This document shows, piece by piece, positions 23,358 through 36,583 of a DNA stretch of 64,000 nucleotides. The DNA is from Novipirellula caenicola. Its GTDB lineage: Bacteria > Planctomycetota > Planctomycetia > Pirellulales > Pirellulaceae. Position 1 is the stretch's first letter; the number at the start of each line of letters is the position of its first letter. Made by a program: the position numbers and the translations under genes. Below the pieces are notes generated by a model that worked only from the letters and a program-made list of their open reading frames with translations, did no database searches and was not told the origin of the DNA. The DNA lies in NCBI RefSeq assembly GCF_039545035.1, contig NZ_BAABRO010000011.1:186001-250000 (forward strand), in the 5' to 3' direction.

Positions 23358-24574
23358 ACGAGCACAACCAAAATTCCGAAGCGAGTAAAACTCCGTTTCA
23401 AGTGATGTATTGGCGGCCCAAACGGCTTTCGCGTGCGGGATTGTGGGCCGGCATGATCGTGTCGCTCTCAGGGATGGCACTGGTGCAATTTTGGCCGGCA
23501 AAGGTTTCACCGGAACATCGCGAACCCTTGATTGCCGCAGCGTCAAAAGCCGAATCGGCACTGAAAGTGATCTCCGACGTCCATCAACAGCAAGGGCTTC
23601 CGGCGGTCGCCAAGTTGGATCCGCAACGATCGCACTTGATCGGTCCTTCGATGACGCTTGTGACCAGCAAACTAGGCTCGCTCGAGTCGAAACAGACATC
23701 GATCAATCCCAATTTTGCCGCCGTGGTGGTGAAATGGTTTGAAGAGGCCGGCGTCAAGCCGGGCGATCGGGTGGCGATCGGTGCAAGCGGTTCGTGGCCG
23801 GCACTGAATATCGCGGTCTATGCGGCCGCCGAGACGTTGCAGTTAAAACCGACCATCATCTTGTCGGCAGCCTCGAGCCAGTACGGTGCGAACCGGCCGG
23901 AAATGATGTGGGTCGATATGGAAAAACATTTGCATGACGCCAACCTGATTTCGTTCCGTGCAAAAGCAGGGACCTACGGCGGGTTGTATGATCGGGCTTC
24001 GGGAATGCCCGAGCAGACGCGACAATTGCTCGCCGATGCAATGGAACGCAACGGGGTTCCAATGCTGTCGTCCACCGGTTTGCGGGATTTGATCGATGAA
24101 CGGATGGCGTTGTATGAATCGGAAATCCAATCCGACTCGTATGCGGCCTACGTGAACATTGGTGGCGGATCGGCGTCGATTGGTGGCACCGAGGGCAACG
24201 AACGATGGGCACCTGGCGTGCACACCGACGTCGCGGACGACCAACCGCTGCCGAACTGTGTTGCAGCGCGAATGTTGGCCAAGAACGTGCCCGTGATCAA
24301 TGTCGTCGACGCTAAATCGATTGCCGAGCAATATGCGATGCCGATCGCACCGGCGGTCCATCCGGCGGTGGGAGAGTGCGACGTTTTTGGTCGAGCCGTC
24401 TACCGCCGTTCGTTGGCGGGTGTCGTGATGGGATTGACTTGGTTGATGATGGCCATCACCGTGGCACCGGGACTCGTTTTGCATCCGCTGCGATCGTGGC
24501 AAGCGTGGCGTAAACCGGCGGGCGATCCCTGCGAAACGTCGTCGATGCCCAAGCACGTCGAGCTGATGATTTGA
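23354..24574 (+). CDS. pgsW: PgsW-type poly-gamma-glutamate system protein
   Basis: Protein of 406 aa with an N-terminal membrane helix (about 28-48) and one near the C-terminus (about 357-378). The large extracytoplasmic part contains GDRVAIGASGSWPALNIAV and a GGGSASIGG motif, matching the family annotated as poly-gamma-glutamate system protein (TIGR04332). It overlaps pgsC by four bases (ATGA), so translation is coupled. Its molecular role is not established. No PgsA-type or PgsD/hydrolase gene follows, so release or anchoring of the polymer must be encoded elsewhere or done by this protein. Confidence 0.82.
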   Translation: MNEHNQNSEASKTPFQVMYWRPKRLSRAGLWAGMIVSLSGMALVQFWPAKVSPEHREPLIAAASKAESALKVISDVHQQQGLPAVAKLDPQRSHLIGPSMTLVTSKLGSLESKQTSINPNFAAVVVKWFEEAGVKPGDRVAIGASGSWPALNIAVYAAAETLQLKPTIILSAASSQYGANRPEMMWVDMEKHLHDANLISFRAKAGTYGGLYDRASGMPEQTRQLLADAMERNGVPMLSSTGLRDLIDERMALYESEIQSDSYAAYVNIGGGSASIGGTEGNERWAPGVHTDVADDQPLPNCVAARMLAKNVPVINVVDAKSIAEQYAMPIAPAVHPAVGECDVFGRAVYRRSLAGVVMGLTWLMMAITVAPGLVLHPLRSWQAWRKPAGDPCETSSMPKHVELMI

Positions 24575-24637
24575 TGATGACGCGTTACGTGGTCACAAGG
24601 AAAATTCATCGGCGGGGGGCCGCAGCACCAAGCGGGG

Positions 24638-25555
24638 TCAACCTTCGCCCACTTGGATGTTTTTGATCATGACAATTTCGTTTCCCGATTCGTTGAAACG
24701 AACTTCGTCCATGAACGATCGGATTAGAACCAGCCCACGTCCCTCTTTGGCATCGGTCACATCATCGGTATGGTTTTCGAGATACGACTCGGTATCAAAT
24801 CCCTTGCCCTCGTCGCTGACGATAAAGGCGAGTTGTTCGCGGCCTAGGTGAGCCCGGAAAATCACGCGGCGATCACCGTAGGGCGACTCCGAGCGTCTTT
24901 TTTCGATAAAGGTTAACTCATTTGCAACGTGCAGTTCTTCGTCCTGCAATTGTTCCTCGTGACTGATCTCTAGATTGCCTCGGATCATGGCATTCAGTAT
25001 CGCTTGTTCAATCGCCATGCCGATCCGAGCACGCGTCACTTTGTCACAAAGGTGGATGCCGCCGACCATTTGTTGCATCAGATTGACCAGCGGCGGCACC
25101 AAGTCGGGATTGTTTTCGAGGGTGAATTGAAATTGGTTGTAGTCCAGGCGATCGATAAGGTGCTGGTAGCTCATCGAAGTGTCAAGCAATCCGAGCACGT
25201 GCTCAATCGATCCCAGCAATTGCTCATCGACAACCGACTTGGGAAGGTAGGCGGCGGCGCCATCAAGCAACGCTTGGGCGGCAAGTTCTTCACTACCTTG
25301 ACCTGTGATCAAGATCACGGGGACCGATGCATATTGGGCGCGAATGGCCTGGACCAGTTCAAGCCCGTTCATGTTGGGCATCTGCATGTCGGTGACAACA
25401 ATGTCCGGAAGTTGCTCGCTCATCATCGCGAGCGCCTTGGCACCGTCGGTGGCCACTATCACTTCATGTGAGTCTTCTTCGAGAAGAGCACGCAGCATGA
25501 TGACTTGAGTGGGGCTGTCTTCTGCTAATAGAACACGCGACATCGTGCTTTCCAT
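24638..25555 (-). CDS. response regulator with HATPase (anti-sigma-kinase-like) output
   Basis: Protein of 305 aa. An N-terminal receiver domain (5-120) has the acceptor Asp56 (VVTDMQMPN) and Lys105. The C-terminal GHKL ATPase of the RsbW/SpoIIAB type has an N box IEQAILNAMIRGN (about 182-193) and G1 box DEGKGFD (247-253). There is no His-phosphorylation domain, so it probably phosphorylates or sequesters a partner protein on command of the receiver. Same architecture and motif SPYGDRRV as the gene starting at 63226. Lies downstream of, and on the same strand as, the hybrid kinase at 25711, a plausible phosphodonor. Start at 25555 or 25543 (MSRVLL). Confidence 0.85.
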   Translation of the reverse strand: MESTMSRVLLAEDSPTQVIMLRALLEEDSHEVIVATDGAKALAMMSEQLPDIVVTDMQMPNMNGLELVQAIRAQYASVPVILITGQGSEELAAQALLDGAAAYLPKSVVDEQLLGSIEHVLGLLDTSMSYQHLIDRLDYNQFQFTLENNPDLVPPLVNLMQQMVGGIHLCDKVTRARIGMAIEQAILNAMIRGNLEISHEEQLQDEELHVANELTFIEKRRSESPYGDRRVIFRAHLGREQLAFIVSDEGKGFDTESYLENHTDDVTDAKEGRGLVLIRSFMDEVRFNESGNEIVMIKNIQVGEG

Positions 25556-25710
25556 AATTTAGGGCCTTGTCGGGGTGTTTGGTTTACCGCCGCAGTACTG
25601 GAAATTGTAAAGGCACAAGACGAGCCAAGATAGTTCGCAATCGAAAATCCCGGCGACATCCACGCTACCTCTGCTTCGTTTGCAATCTTCCCAACGTGCG
25701 ATTTGAAGTG

Positions 25711-29427
<3,717 letters not shown>

Positions 29428-29553
29428 ATTGCAGCCTGTTTGGGAATGAGTAGGCCCTCATTTTAACTGGTTCGAATCCGTGCCGCAGCTTTAGAACTGG
29501 GAAATGGCGACAAGAACTCAATTCCACTGCCCAACGGCAGTCTGCCCCTATTC

Positions 29554-30564
29554 TTAGCGGCTGCGAACCAAGCGACTGCGATCAATTTCGAGTCGCTGAA
29601 TCGTGGCGGCCGCGTCGCCGAGAAAACGTTCCGCATCGACGGGATAACCCGCGGTCGGACGCAGGATTTGTCCTTCGGTTGCGTGTTTTTGGAAATAGCA
29701 ATTGAAGGCATTCATGCATAGTTCCCGCAGGTATTTCGCATGAATCGACGACATGGCGACCGGCGGAAACGAGTCGCCTTTGACCGTAAAGCGAATCTGG
29801 ATTGTGCGGTGATCCGAAACCAATTCATAGATGCTTTCGCGTCGCGATTCGCTGATGATGCGAAGCGCAGCGTCCGGCCAAATATGCTGTAACACCGCCC
29901 CGTAAAATTGACGTCCGCCGTGCCGATCGCAATAGACAAGGATGTTCGGTTCAGCATCGCTGGGATCCGAGCGGACGGATGTGTCCAGCGGCGGGTCGAT
30001 AAGATCGGCGATCAACCGAAGACTGGTGTCCGAGAGTAGATCCGATTTGTTGAATCCGCGGTCAATGATTTGGTTGAATTTTTCAGCCGTGACAATCCGC
30101 GTTGCGACCTGGGTCAACAAGGCACCGTTTTTTTGCCAGTGATCGATGACCGGTTGCGCGTCGCTGCGAGAAACAAACGGAGCCGATTGCAGATTCCGCA
30201 GCCAAGCGGGGTGTTTTAACGCGGTCCCCTCGCGAGTGGCGATCTTTTTTAGCCACGGTTTTAGCTTCAGCTCGCCATCACCGCACCAAGCTTTACAAAC
30301 ACTGACGACCGCGTGTAAGACCGCCAATGGATCATGGCTACGCGATTGAAACAGTTTCTTGGAATCGTCGACGACAAGTTTCAGGTCGCCGAAACGGACG
30401 GGATCCGACAGCGGAGCAAAAAAGGCGGCGATCGCCGCGTCGGTCGACGCGAGTGATCGGTCGGGATCGATCACGCCATCAAGCAATTGCCATGCCGTCG
30501 CTGTCACCACCAGCGGGCCTAGTTTCGGACCGTACCCGGCCTCGTCCACCGCGATCAGCAACAT
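29554..30564 (-). CDS. RNase HII-like protein
   Basis: Protein of 336 aa. The N-terminus AVDEAGYGPKLGPLVV matches the RNase HII signature (D7, E8, G10) for the RNase H fold metal site, and further acidic residues occur near VYCDRHGG. It is longer than typical RNase HII (about 200 aa) and more diverged, so it may be a planctomycete-specific paralogue. Expected role: cleavage at ribonucleotides in DNA or RNA:DNA hybrids, not proven. It ends 127 bp upstream of the kinase gene on the same strand. Confidence 0.72.
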   Translation of the reverse strand: MLLIAVDEAGYGPKLGPLVVTATAWQLLDGVIDPDRSLASTDAAIAAFFAPLSDPVRFGDLKLVVDDSKKLFQSRSHDPLAVLHAVVSVCKAWCGDGELKLKPWLKKIATREGTALKHPAWLRNLQSAPFVSRSDAQPVIDHWQKNGALLTQVATRIVTAEKFNQIIDRGFNKSDLLSDTSLRLIADLIDPPLDTSVRSDPSDAEPNILVYCDRHGGRQFYGAVLQHIWPDAALRIISESRRESIYELVSDHRTIQIRFTVKGDSFPPVAMSSIHAKYLRELCMNAFNCYFQKHATEGQILRPTAGYPVDAERFLGDAAATIQRLEIDRSRLVRSR

Positions 30565-30823
30565 GAGAAAAAATAGGGAGAGAGAGCAAAGGGACAGGCG
30601 ATATGCATCGATCGATCAATCGTCAGCTCGATCAGTTCGATCACGAATACAAAAGTGTGCCGCGTTTTTCGCGATAGCTCAAGGTGGCGATGCGATGGAC
30701 GCGGCGGCGGAGGATCGATCGACTCCGTCTCGATGGACGCAATGTTGGCCCCAAGACGGCCCGATGCAGTGGATTCAGTGTGAGTCCATCAAGCGTGAGC
30801 CCGTCCATCCGCATGACCGTCCA

Positions 30824-31303
30824 TCAAGGATTCAGCGTGATCTGATTGCCGGTAGACGGTCGCAGATCGACACGAGATTCAGGCACGGGAAGTTCTAACC
30901 AATCGGTGATCAACAAACGCTGTACGATCGGTTCTTCGAGGTGTTTGCCGATAATTTCCATCATCCGATCACGAAGTTCGCTCTGCTCGGGGTCTCGCAG
31001 CCACGTCGTGTCGACTTGACGCAATAGATGTTCGGCTTCCTCGTGGATTTCCATGGTTTGTTGCGAAAGCAGTTCGCGACCGACGTGGCGGCGCGAGGGA
31101 TCAAGCACTGCATGCAGCTGAAACTGATAGACTCGGGAGGGATCCGATACGTTTTGGAAACGGTAACGCCCCATATCGAACGTGTTCGATTCGATGTTTT
31201 GCAACCGCGCGACTCGGCTACGGACATAGCCGATCACCGCCGCATGGACGACGACAATGGCTAAGATCAACGCGGCTGCCCAGTATCGACGAAAGAAGCT
31301 CAC
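30824..31303 (-). CDS. membrane-anchored protein, FliL-like in layout
   Basis: Protein of 159 aa. One membrane helix (about 10-28) followed by an extracytoplasmic domain with FDMGRYRFQN and a long helical segment (QSELRDRMMEIIGKHLEE), ending LLITDWLEL. The order of a single helix, a beta-rich domain and a charged helix before a final strand recalls FliL, but no flagellar gene is nearby and the match is weak. The 220 nt between it and the divergent 31525 gene contain a hairpin and shared promoter space. Confidence 0.55.
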   Translation of the reverse strand: MSFFRRYWAAALILAIVVVHAAVIGYVRSRVARLQNIESNTFDMGRYRFQNVSDPSRVYQFQLHAVLDPSRRHVGRELLSQQTMEIHEEAEHLLRQVDTTWLRDPEQSELRDRMMEIIGKHLEEPIVQRLLITDWLELPVPESRVDLRPSTGNQITLNP

Positions 31304-31417
31304 GGCCTAGTTCTCTTGCACTATTGAATCGACGGAAATGATCTACCCCGTTTTGCCCTTCGCCGGGATCGCGATCGCGTATGATCGTGGATTCGGTGGG
31401 CTCTTAACGTTTTGAAC

Positions 31418-31475
31418 GATCGTGCGGCTTGTTCGGTGTCTCGGGTTCTCCGTCACACCGAATCATCGCACGATC
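31418..31475. repeat. long hairpin between divergent genes
   Basis: GATCGTGCG (31418-31426) and TTCGGTGT (31432-31439) pair with ACACCGAA (31455-31462) and CGCACGATC (31467-31475), giving a two-part stem around a 15 nt loop. It sits about 50 nt before the lipid kinase gene; it may be an operator, an attenuator or a REP-like element. Confidence 0.5.
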
Positions 31476-31524
31476 ATTAAAACGATAGGTTAGAAATAGT
31501 GCTCTACACGCAATTGTCAAAAAA

Positions 31525-32673
31525 ATGACCGCGCCGCCCCCTCCTGCCGCCGACGCTGTGAATAAGTCCGATGCGATCAAACCCGTCACGGTGCTCGTTT
31601 GCGCCAGCCCCAAAGCAGGCCGAGGGCAAGGACGCGAGGAAATTCCCAAGCTGGTTGCGAGCTTGAACGAACATGGCATCAAAGCGATCGCGACCGATTC
31701 GATTGAAGTGATACGCCAGCACATTTTGCGGTTCCAGTCGAACTCGGATCATTCGCTGATCTTGGTCGCTTGTGGGGGGGATGGCACCATCAGTTTGTTA
31801 GCCGATTTGGCCACACCGGAAATCCCGATCGTGCCAATGCCGATGGGAACCGAGAACCTGTTGGCCCGGCATTTCGGGTTTTCCGGCAATGCGGATGACG
31901 TGGTCCAAACAATTCTCCAAGGGCATGACTTTCGCATCGACGCGGGCTCGGCCAACGGTCGGTTGTTCTTGGTGATGGCCTCGTGCGGCTTCGACGCCGA
32001 GGTCGTCCGAGATGTCCATTTGCGACGGCGAGGCCACATCCAACGGCTGAGCTACCTGCGTCCGATCCTTCGCGCGATGTCACGTTACCGATTTCCGAAA
32101 ATTGATTTGCGGATCGAGTCCGATGAGAACGTCTCGAATGACGCTGGCGAATCGCACCGCGACGCCATCAAGCCAGCTGCTGAACCGGCGGTACCAATGC
32201 CGGTCGCTCCGGTGACGGATGCCGCGGCGGCAGATTCGCCGGCATCCACCTCTGAGCCTGAGTCGTCTGCCCCCGATTCCTCTGGGCCCGATTCTTCTGA
32301 GCCCAATTTGTCGTGGCAACCTTGTTGGGCGATGGTGTTCAACATTCCTTGTTATGGCGGCGGGCTTCGCATCGAACCCGATGCGATCGAGAATGATTGC
32401 TTGCTCGACGTGATCACGTTTTATCAGGGGACGATTCTGAGCGGATTACGCTACGTTGCGGGAATTTTCACAGGTCGCCATCTCGGTTTCGCGGACGTCC
32501 GACGCCAACGAGCCCGTCGTGTGGTGATGACATCGAAATCGCGGGTGGCTTACCAATTGGATGGAGACTATGTCGGTCGTTTACCGCTGGAAATCAGGAC
32601 GCTGCCAGGCCGTGTTTGCTTGCGAATGCCCGTCACCGCCGATTTTTCGGGGCGATTGTCGAAACCAGCGTGA
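31525..32673 (+). CDS. diacylglycerol/lipid kinase family protein
   Basis: Protein of 382 aa of the DAGK-catalytic (YegS/BmrU-like) family, which phosphorylates lipids or sphingoid-like substrates with ATP. The nucleotide motif GGDGT is at 84-88, with [12 protein letters not shown] behind it. A 60-residue low-complexity insert (about 200-262) rich in Ala, Pro, Ser and Asp, with repeats of DSSxP, separates the two lobes and is not part of the usual fold. The start at 31525 lacks a clear Shine-Dalgarno. Upstream of and close to kdsA. Confidence 0.82.
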   Translation: MTAPPPPAADAVNKSDAIKPVTVLVCASPKAGRGQGREEIPKLVASLNEHGIKAIATDSIEVIRQHILRFQSNSDHSLILVACGGDGTISLLADLATPEIPIVPMPMGTENLLARHFGFSGNADDVVQTILQGHDFRIDAGSANGRLFLVMASCGFDAEVVRDVHLRRRGHIQRLSYLRPILRAMSRYRFPKIDLRIESDENVSNDAGESHRDAIKPAAEPAVPMPVAPVTDAAAADSPASTSEPESSAPDSSGPDSSEPNLSWQPCWAMVFNIPCYGGGLRIEPDAIENDCLLDVITFYQGTILSGLRYVAGIFTGRHLGFADVRRQRARRVVMTSKSRVAYQLDGDYVGRLPLEIRTLPGRVCLRMPVTADFSGRLSKPA

Positions 32674-32690
32674 TTGCCGATGATACAGGC

Positions 32691-33545
32691 ATGAGCAACT
32701 TATCCCCAAACAACCCTGTCGCCTCTGTATCGGTCGGTCCTTACCAATGCGGGCCGGGCCAACCCCTTCTGTTGATCGCGGGGCCCTGCGTCCTGCAGAC
32801 CAAAGAGCTTGCGTTTTCGATCGCGGATGAGTTGGCGGCGCTGCAGCAGCGTGCCGACGTCAACGTGGTTTTCAAGGCTTCCTTTGACAAGGCGAATCGG
32901 ACCAGCGTTAATGCAAAACGCGGTCCGGGCATCGACGAAGGGCTGCGGATGCTCGAACAAGTCCATCAGCATTGCGGGCTGCCGGTGACCACGGACGTCC
33001 ATTTGCCCGATCAAGTCGACGCGGTGGCCGAGGTGTGTGCGCTGCTGCAAATCCCCGCTTTTCTAGCTCGGCAAACCGATCTTGTCGTCGCGGCTGCCAA
33101 AACCGGCCGCCCGCTGAATGTGAAAAAGGGGCAGTTTATGGCTCCTGAGGACATGCGGTATGTCGTCGAAAAGGTTCACGCCAGCGGTGATGGGGGCGTG
33201 ATGCTGTGCGAACGCGGCACCTTTTTTGGCTACGGACGGTTGGTCAATGACATGCAGTCGCTGCCGATCATGCGGTCGCTCGGCGTGCCGGTGGTTTTTG
33301 ACGCCACGCACAGCGTCCAGCGGCCTGGTGGTCTGGGCGGCGCTACAGGGGGAAATCGAGAAATGGTCGAACCTTTGGCACGGGCTGCCGTAGCAATCGG
33401 TATCGACGCCGTCTTTTTTGAAACGCATCCAGATCCTGAGACCTCTCCCAGCGACGGGCCCAATATGATTCCATTGGACGCGTTTGGACCGATGATGGAT
33501 CGTTTGCTCAGGCTCCGCGCGGCCTGTGCTGAAATCTCGGCCTAA
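32691..33545 (+). CDS. kdsA: 3-deoxy-8-phosphooctulonate (KDO-8-P) synthase
   Basis: Protein of 284 aa, the usual KdsA length. Condenses phosphoenolpyruvate and arabinose 5-phosphate to KDO-8-phosphate for lipopolysaccharide core synthesis. Recognised by [39 protein letters not shown], the conserved [11 protein letters not shown] and the [11 protein letters not shown] motif. ATG 32691 is 17 nt after the preceding stop, so it is probably in one transcript with the lipid kinase. Its presence implies a lipopolysaccharide-bearing outer membrane. Confidence 0.95.
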   Translation: MSNLSPNNPVASVSVGPYQCGPGQPLLLIAGPCVLQTKELAFSIADELAALQQRADVNVVFKASFDKANRTSVNAKRGPGIDEGLRMLEQVHQHCGLPVTTDVHLPDQVDAVAEVCALLQIPAFLARQTDLVVAAAKTGRPLNVKKGQFMAPEDMRYVVEKVHASGDGGVMLCERGTFFGYGRLVNDMQSLPIMRSLGVPVVFDATHSVQRPGGLGGATGGNREMVEPLARAAVAIGIDAVFFETHPDPETSPSDGPNMIPLDAFGPMMDRLLRLRAACAEISA

Positions 33546-33569
33546 AGCATCCCCTGTTCAAAACCACCT

Positions 33570-35357
33570 ATGGCCTCACAAACTCGCTCGTTCAAGCGAT
33601 ATCGAACTTTCGTTTCGCCGCTTCGCATCGTCCGTTTCGCGATTGCCCCACTGTTGCTGCTGGCGGTGATCGGTTGTAGTGACGACGCGAGCGTTGTGCA
33701 AAAAATCCAGGTTCAACGTCAAGCACGGCTACAAACCGAGACAAAACAGGACCATTTGGGTGAAGTCCACAGCTTGCTAACTCGTTTGATCGAGTTGAAT
33801 CAGGACGAATCACGTCGGCAAATCACCTATCATCTGAACCGTTGGCTCGAATCGGTTCCGATGTCCGACAACGCTGCGAAGCCGGAGTTGTTGAAAACCA
33901 TTTCGGATTTGTTGCCCAGCGAACGCGTCGACGAACTTGTGCTCGGAGACCGATTTCAACGCTCCGACGTCAGCCATCTGCGTGATGCCTACCTGTTTGG
34001 GGCGATCGCTAAATGGGTCGATTCACCGCAAAGCGACGATCCGCTGTTGACGACATGGTTGGCCGATCAAGAGCAGAAATTAGGTGCAGACGAAGCGAAC
34101 CGGCTGCGGACGGCATGTCGCTTCTTTGATTGGACGATTCGCAATGTGGCGCTCGAACCATTTGTGGCTCCGCCTGCGTTACAGATCACGCCACCTGAAT
34201 TGCCGCTGGGCATGGTTTTCCAAGGCGCCGGTTATCGACAAACCGATTACGAGAGTGTTTGGCGGGGGACGGGCGACGCACTGCAGCGAACCGGCGTGTT
34301 CACGCAATTGTGTCGCCAGGCCGGAATCACCGCAGCCATGTTGGCGATCCAGTCGACGGAAACCGGCCAATTGAAACCGTGGGCCGTCGGCGTTTTGGTC
34401 GGTGAGAATGTCTACTTGTTCGAACCCGCGTTGGGCATTTTTGTTCCTGGCCCCGATCAAATCGGGATCGCCACGTTGGCCCAGGCTCGCACCGACGCGG
34501 CCGTGATGCGTCGGCTGAATATCCCCGGCTTCTACGACTATCCCTTCAGCAAGCAAGACGTTCAGCAGAACATTGCGTTGTTGAATGTGTTGCCGGTCGG
34601 GATCAGTTCACGCATGCGACATTTGGAATCCAGGTTGGCAGGCGATCGTCGAATGACAGTCTATACCGATGTGGATCAAGTCGCAGAGCGGCTGGATGCG
34701 GCGGCTGGGATTGCCGGCGTTCGTATTTGGGAGGTGCCGATTTTAGCCGAGGTCTACCATGCGGCGCTCGAGCAAGCGGCCCAGCGAGATCCACTGCTTG
34801 GGTTTTGGTATTTCTCGCGATGGGCGATCATGGATGCCGACGTTGAATCGTCGCGACTGTTTTCCTTAGCGCGATGGCGACATTTGCACGGCCAATTTGA
34901 CAATGATGACGAAGCGAGTCAAAAAGGGGCTCGGCCGCTTTACCTGAGCCAGCGTAAACCTGAATTCGAGATTGCCGATCTTCGTATCGATGTCGATCTG
35001 CAAAAGGCTTACGGGATCCGACGCGAATTAGGAATGGCACCCGAAGTGTATGATCGTCAAGTCCAGCAGGCTCAAGCGATGATCCGGCTCGGTAAACAAA
35101 CCGCAACCTATTGGCTTAGTTTGATTCAATACGACGATGGGCGTTACGACACTGCGGAAACGTGGTTCCGTAAACGAGTGCTCGACGATTCTCAACTATC
35201 ACATTGGTCCCCTGCCGCTCGCTATAACCTGGGTCGCACGATTGAACATCTTGAAAAGGATGATCAAGCCGTTGAGCTTTACAAGCACACGGGCGACATC
35301 CAGGAACACGGCAATCGAATCCGCGCTCGTTTGATTCAAAAATCCGAATCCGACTGA
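33570..35357 (+). CDS. TPR-containing lipoprotein
   Basis: Protein of 595 aa with a lipoprotein signal (positive start, hydrophobic 21-35, lipobox AVIGC, Cys36). The long middle part is helical with a transglutaminase-like flavour (GVFTQLCRQAGITAAMLAIQ, then VLVGENVYLFEPALG), though the catalytic His and Asp are not certain. The C-terminus has tetratricopeptide-like repeats (YDTAETWFRKRVLDDSQ; AARYNLGRTIEHLEKDDQAV). It lies 24 nt after kdsA. Function unknown; predicted membrane-attached and facing the periplasm. Confidence 0.7.
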   Translation: MASQTRSFKRYRTFVSPLRIVRFAIAPLLLLAVIGCSDDASVVQKIQVQRQARLQTETKQDHLGEVHSLLTRLIELNQDESRRQITYHLNRWLESVPMSDNAAKPELLKTISDLLPSERVDELVLGDRFQRSDVSHLRDAYLFGAIAKWVDSPQSDDPLLTTWLADQEQKLGADEANRLRTACRFFDWTIRNVALEPFVAPPALQITPPELPLGMVFQGAGYRQTDYESVWRGTGDALQRTGVFTQLCRQAGITAAMLAIQSTETGQLKPWAVGVLVGENVYLFEPALGIFVPGPDQIGIATLAQARTDAAVMRRLNIPGFYDYPFSKQDVQQNIALLNVLPVGISSRMRHLESRLAGDRRMTVYTDVDQVAERLDAAAGIAGVRIWEVPILAEVYHAALEQAAQRDPLLGFWYFSRWAIMDADVESSRLFSLARWRHLHGQFDNDDEASQKGARPLYLSQRKPEFEIADLRIDVDLQKAYGIRRELGMAPEVYDRQVQQAQAMIRLGKQTATYWLSLIQYDDGRYDTAETWFRKRVLDDSQLSHWSPAARYNLGRTIEHLEKDDQAVELYKHTGDIQEHGNRIRARLIQKSESD

Positions 35358-35377
35358 GGTCGGTTGCCGCACTCGAG

Positions 35378-35776
35378 TTAGGCGTCGGGTTTGATGACGG
35401 CCGGAATTTCTTGACCGGCCGGGATGAAACGCATCGATAGCGAATTGACGCAGTGGCGGGTGTTCTTCTCGGTCAGCCGCTCGCCTTTGAAAACATGTCC
35501 TAGGTGGCCGCCACAGTTTTCGCACAAGATTTCGACGCGGCGTCCATCCGCATCGATTTCGTGGCGAACGGCCCCTTCGATCTCGTCATCAAAACTGGGC
35601 CAACCACATCCAGAGTGGAATTTGTCCTGCGAACGATAGAGTTGGGCGTTACAGCGGCGGCACAGATAGACGCCTTCCGCTTCGTTGTCTAACAGCGCAC
35701 CGGTCCCAGGACGCTCGGTCCCTTTTTCTAGCAAAACGCGGGCTTCGTCAGGGGTGAGTTTGTTGAATTCTGGCAT
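35378..35776 (-). CDS. msrB: peptide-methionine (R)-S-oxide reductase
   Basis: Protein of 132 aa, complete MsrB. Reduces methionine-R-sulfoxide in proteins. Two zinc CxxC pairs (CRRC and CENC), the SGCGWPSF motif, GHLGHVF and the active-site region [11 protein letters not shown] are all present; the Cys of RHCVNS is the expected catalytic residue. No secretion signal, so cytoplasmic. Convergent with the TPR lipoprotein gene. Confidence 0.93.
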   Translation of the reverse strand: MPEFNKLTPDEARVLLEKGTERPGTGALLDNEAEGVYLCRRCNAQLYRSQDKFHSGCGWPSFDDEIEGAVRHEIDADGRRVEILCENCGGHLGHVFKGERLTEKNTRHCVNSLSMRFIPAGQEIPAVIKPDA

Positions 35777-35869
35777 CGGAAACTCCGTGTATTCAGAGGC
35801 TGAGGGATATAGAGATTGTTGATCGGGCTAAGGTAACGGGGCGAATCGCTGGGCAAATCGATGTTGCGG

Positions 35870-36499
35870 TCACGCGACGGCATTGGCCGAAACAATGCGT
35901 AACTTCCAATCGGCATGATCAAATGCAGCGAACGCCTCGTCAATCACACCACGCGAAATCAAGCTTTGCCGGTCCCAAGATGGATCGACCTCACATGATT
36001 TCAGTAGAACCAATTCATCGGCGTCGGTGTCGCTGCACAATTTAGCGGCTAACGAATCGCTGGTGGTTCGCCAATCGTGTGGCAGGTTGCCTTGGTTGCC
36101 ACGGTCATAGAAACATCGCACCGCGATTAGATTCGGGACCGTCGTCGAGAATCCTTGTGTCATCGATTGCTGAAGCGAGGCCGCCGTGTCGACTCGGTGC
36201 CACGCAGGAAACCAATCGCTGATCACCTCGAAAGTATACTGCAGCAAATCGATACATTGCCAATGCGTTTTCACAGGATCGAGCGACCGAAGTTGGTCCC
36301 AACTTCGCAGCGAATCGACGAGCTCACCGCCGCCGACAATCACCAACGTTTCAGGCGACAATGTCTCTGGCAATACAGTCTCGGGCGACAATGTCGCGGG
36401 CTGGTCTGGGGCCGCGATCGCGTCTAGCAGCTTGGGTAGACAGCTAGGCAGGTCGGGGCGTGACATCAGACTGCCGCCAATTTTAATGACTCGCCGCAT
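35870..36499 (-). CDS. mfnE: amino acid kinase family protein, MfnE-like
   Basis: Protein of about 209 aa, amino-acid/uridylate-kinase fold. The start RRVIKIGGSL, GGGELVDSL and the DELVLLKSCEVD region near the end are typical. In the context of mfnF- and mfnD-like genes upstream it is the likely kinase that phosphorylates the aminomethylfuran phosphate intermediate of methanofuran synthesis. The frame is open to 36544; ATG 36499 is preferred because the beta1-P-loop then starts at the N-terminus. Gene symbol rests on context. Confidence 0.75.
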   Translation of the reverse strand: MRRVIKIGGSLMSRPDLPSCLPKLLDAIAAPDQPATLSPETVLPETLSPETLVIVGGGELVDSLRSWDQLRSLDPVKTHWQCIDLLQYTFEVISDWFPAWHRVDTAASLQQSMTQGFSTTVPNLIAVRCFYDRGNQGNLPHDWRTTSDSLAAKLCSDTDADELVLLKSCEVDPSWDRQSLISRGVIDEAFAAFDHADWKLRIVSANAVA

Positions 36500-36583
36500 T
36501 AGTTCCGTCCGAACCATGACAGCATCACGAGGGCCGCAAGACAACGCTTGGCATTTGGTTGGATCGGCAATCGCAATGGAGTG

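Noticed and set aside
30565-30823. GATC-rich stretch between the RNase HII-like and membrane protein genes
   Set aside because: Only short imperfect GATCGATC and GCGATG runs; no hairpin, gene or origin-like cluster supported.
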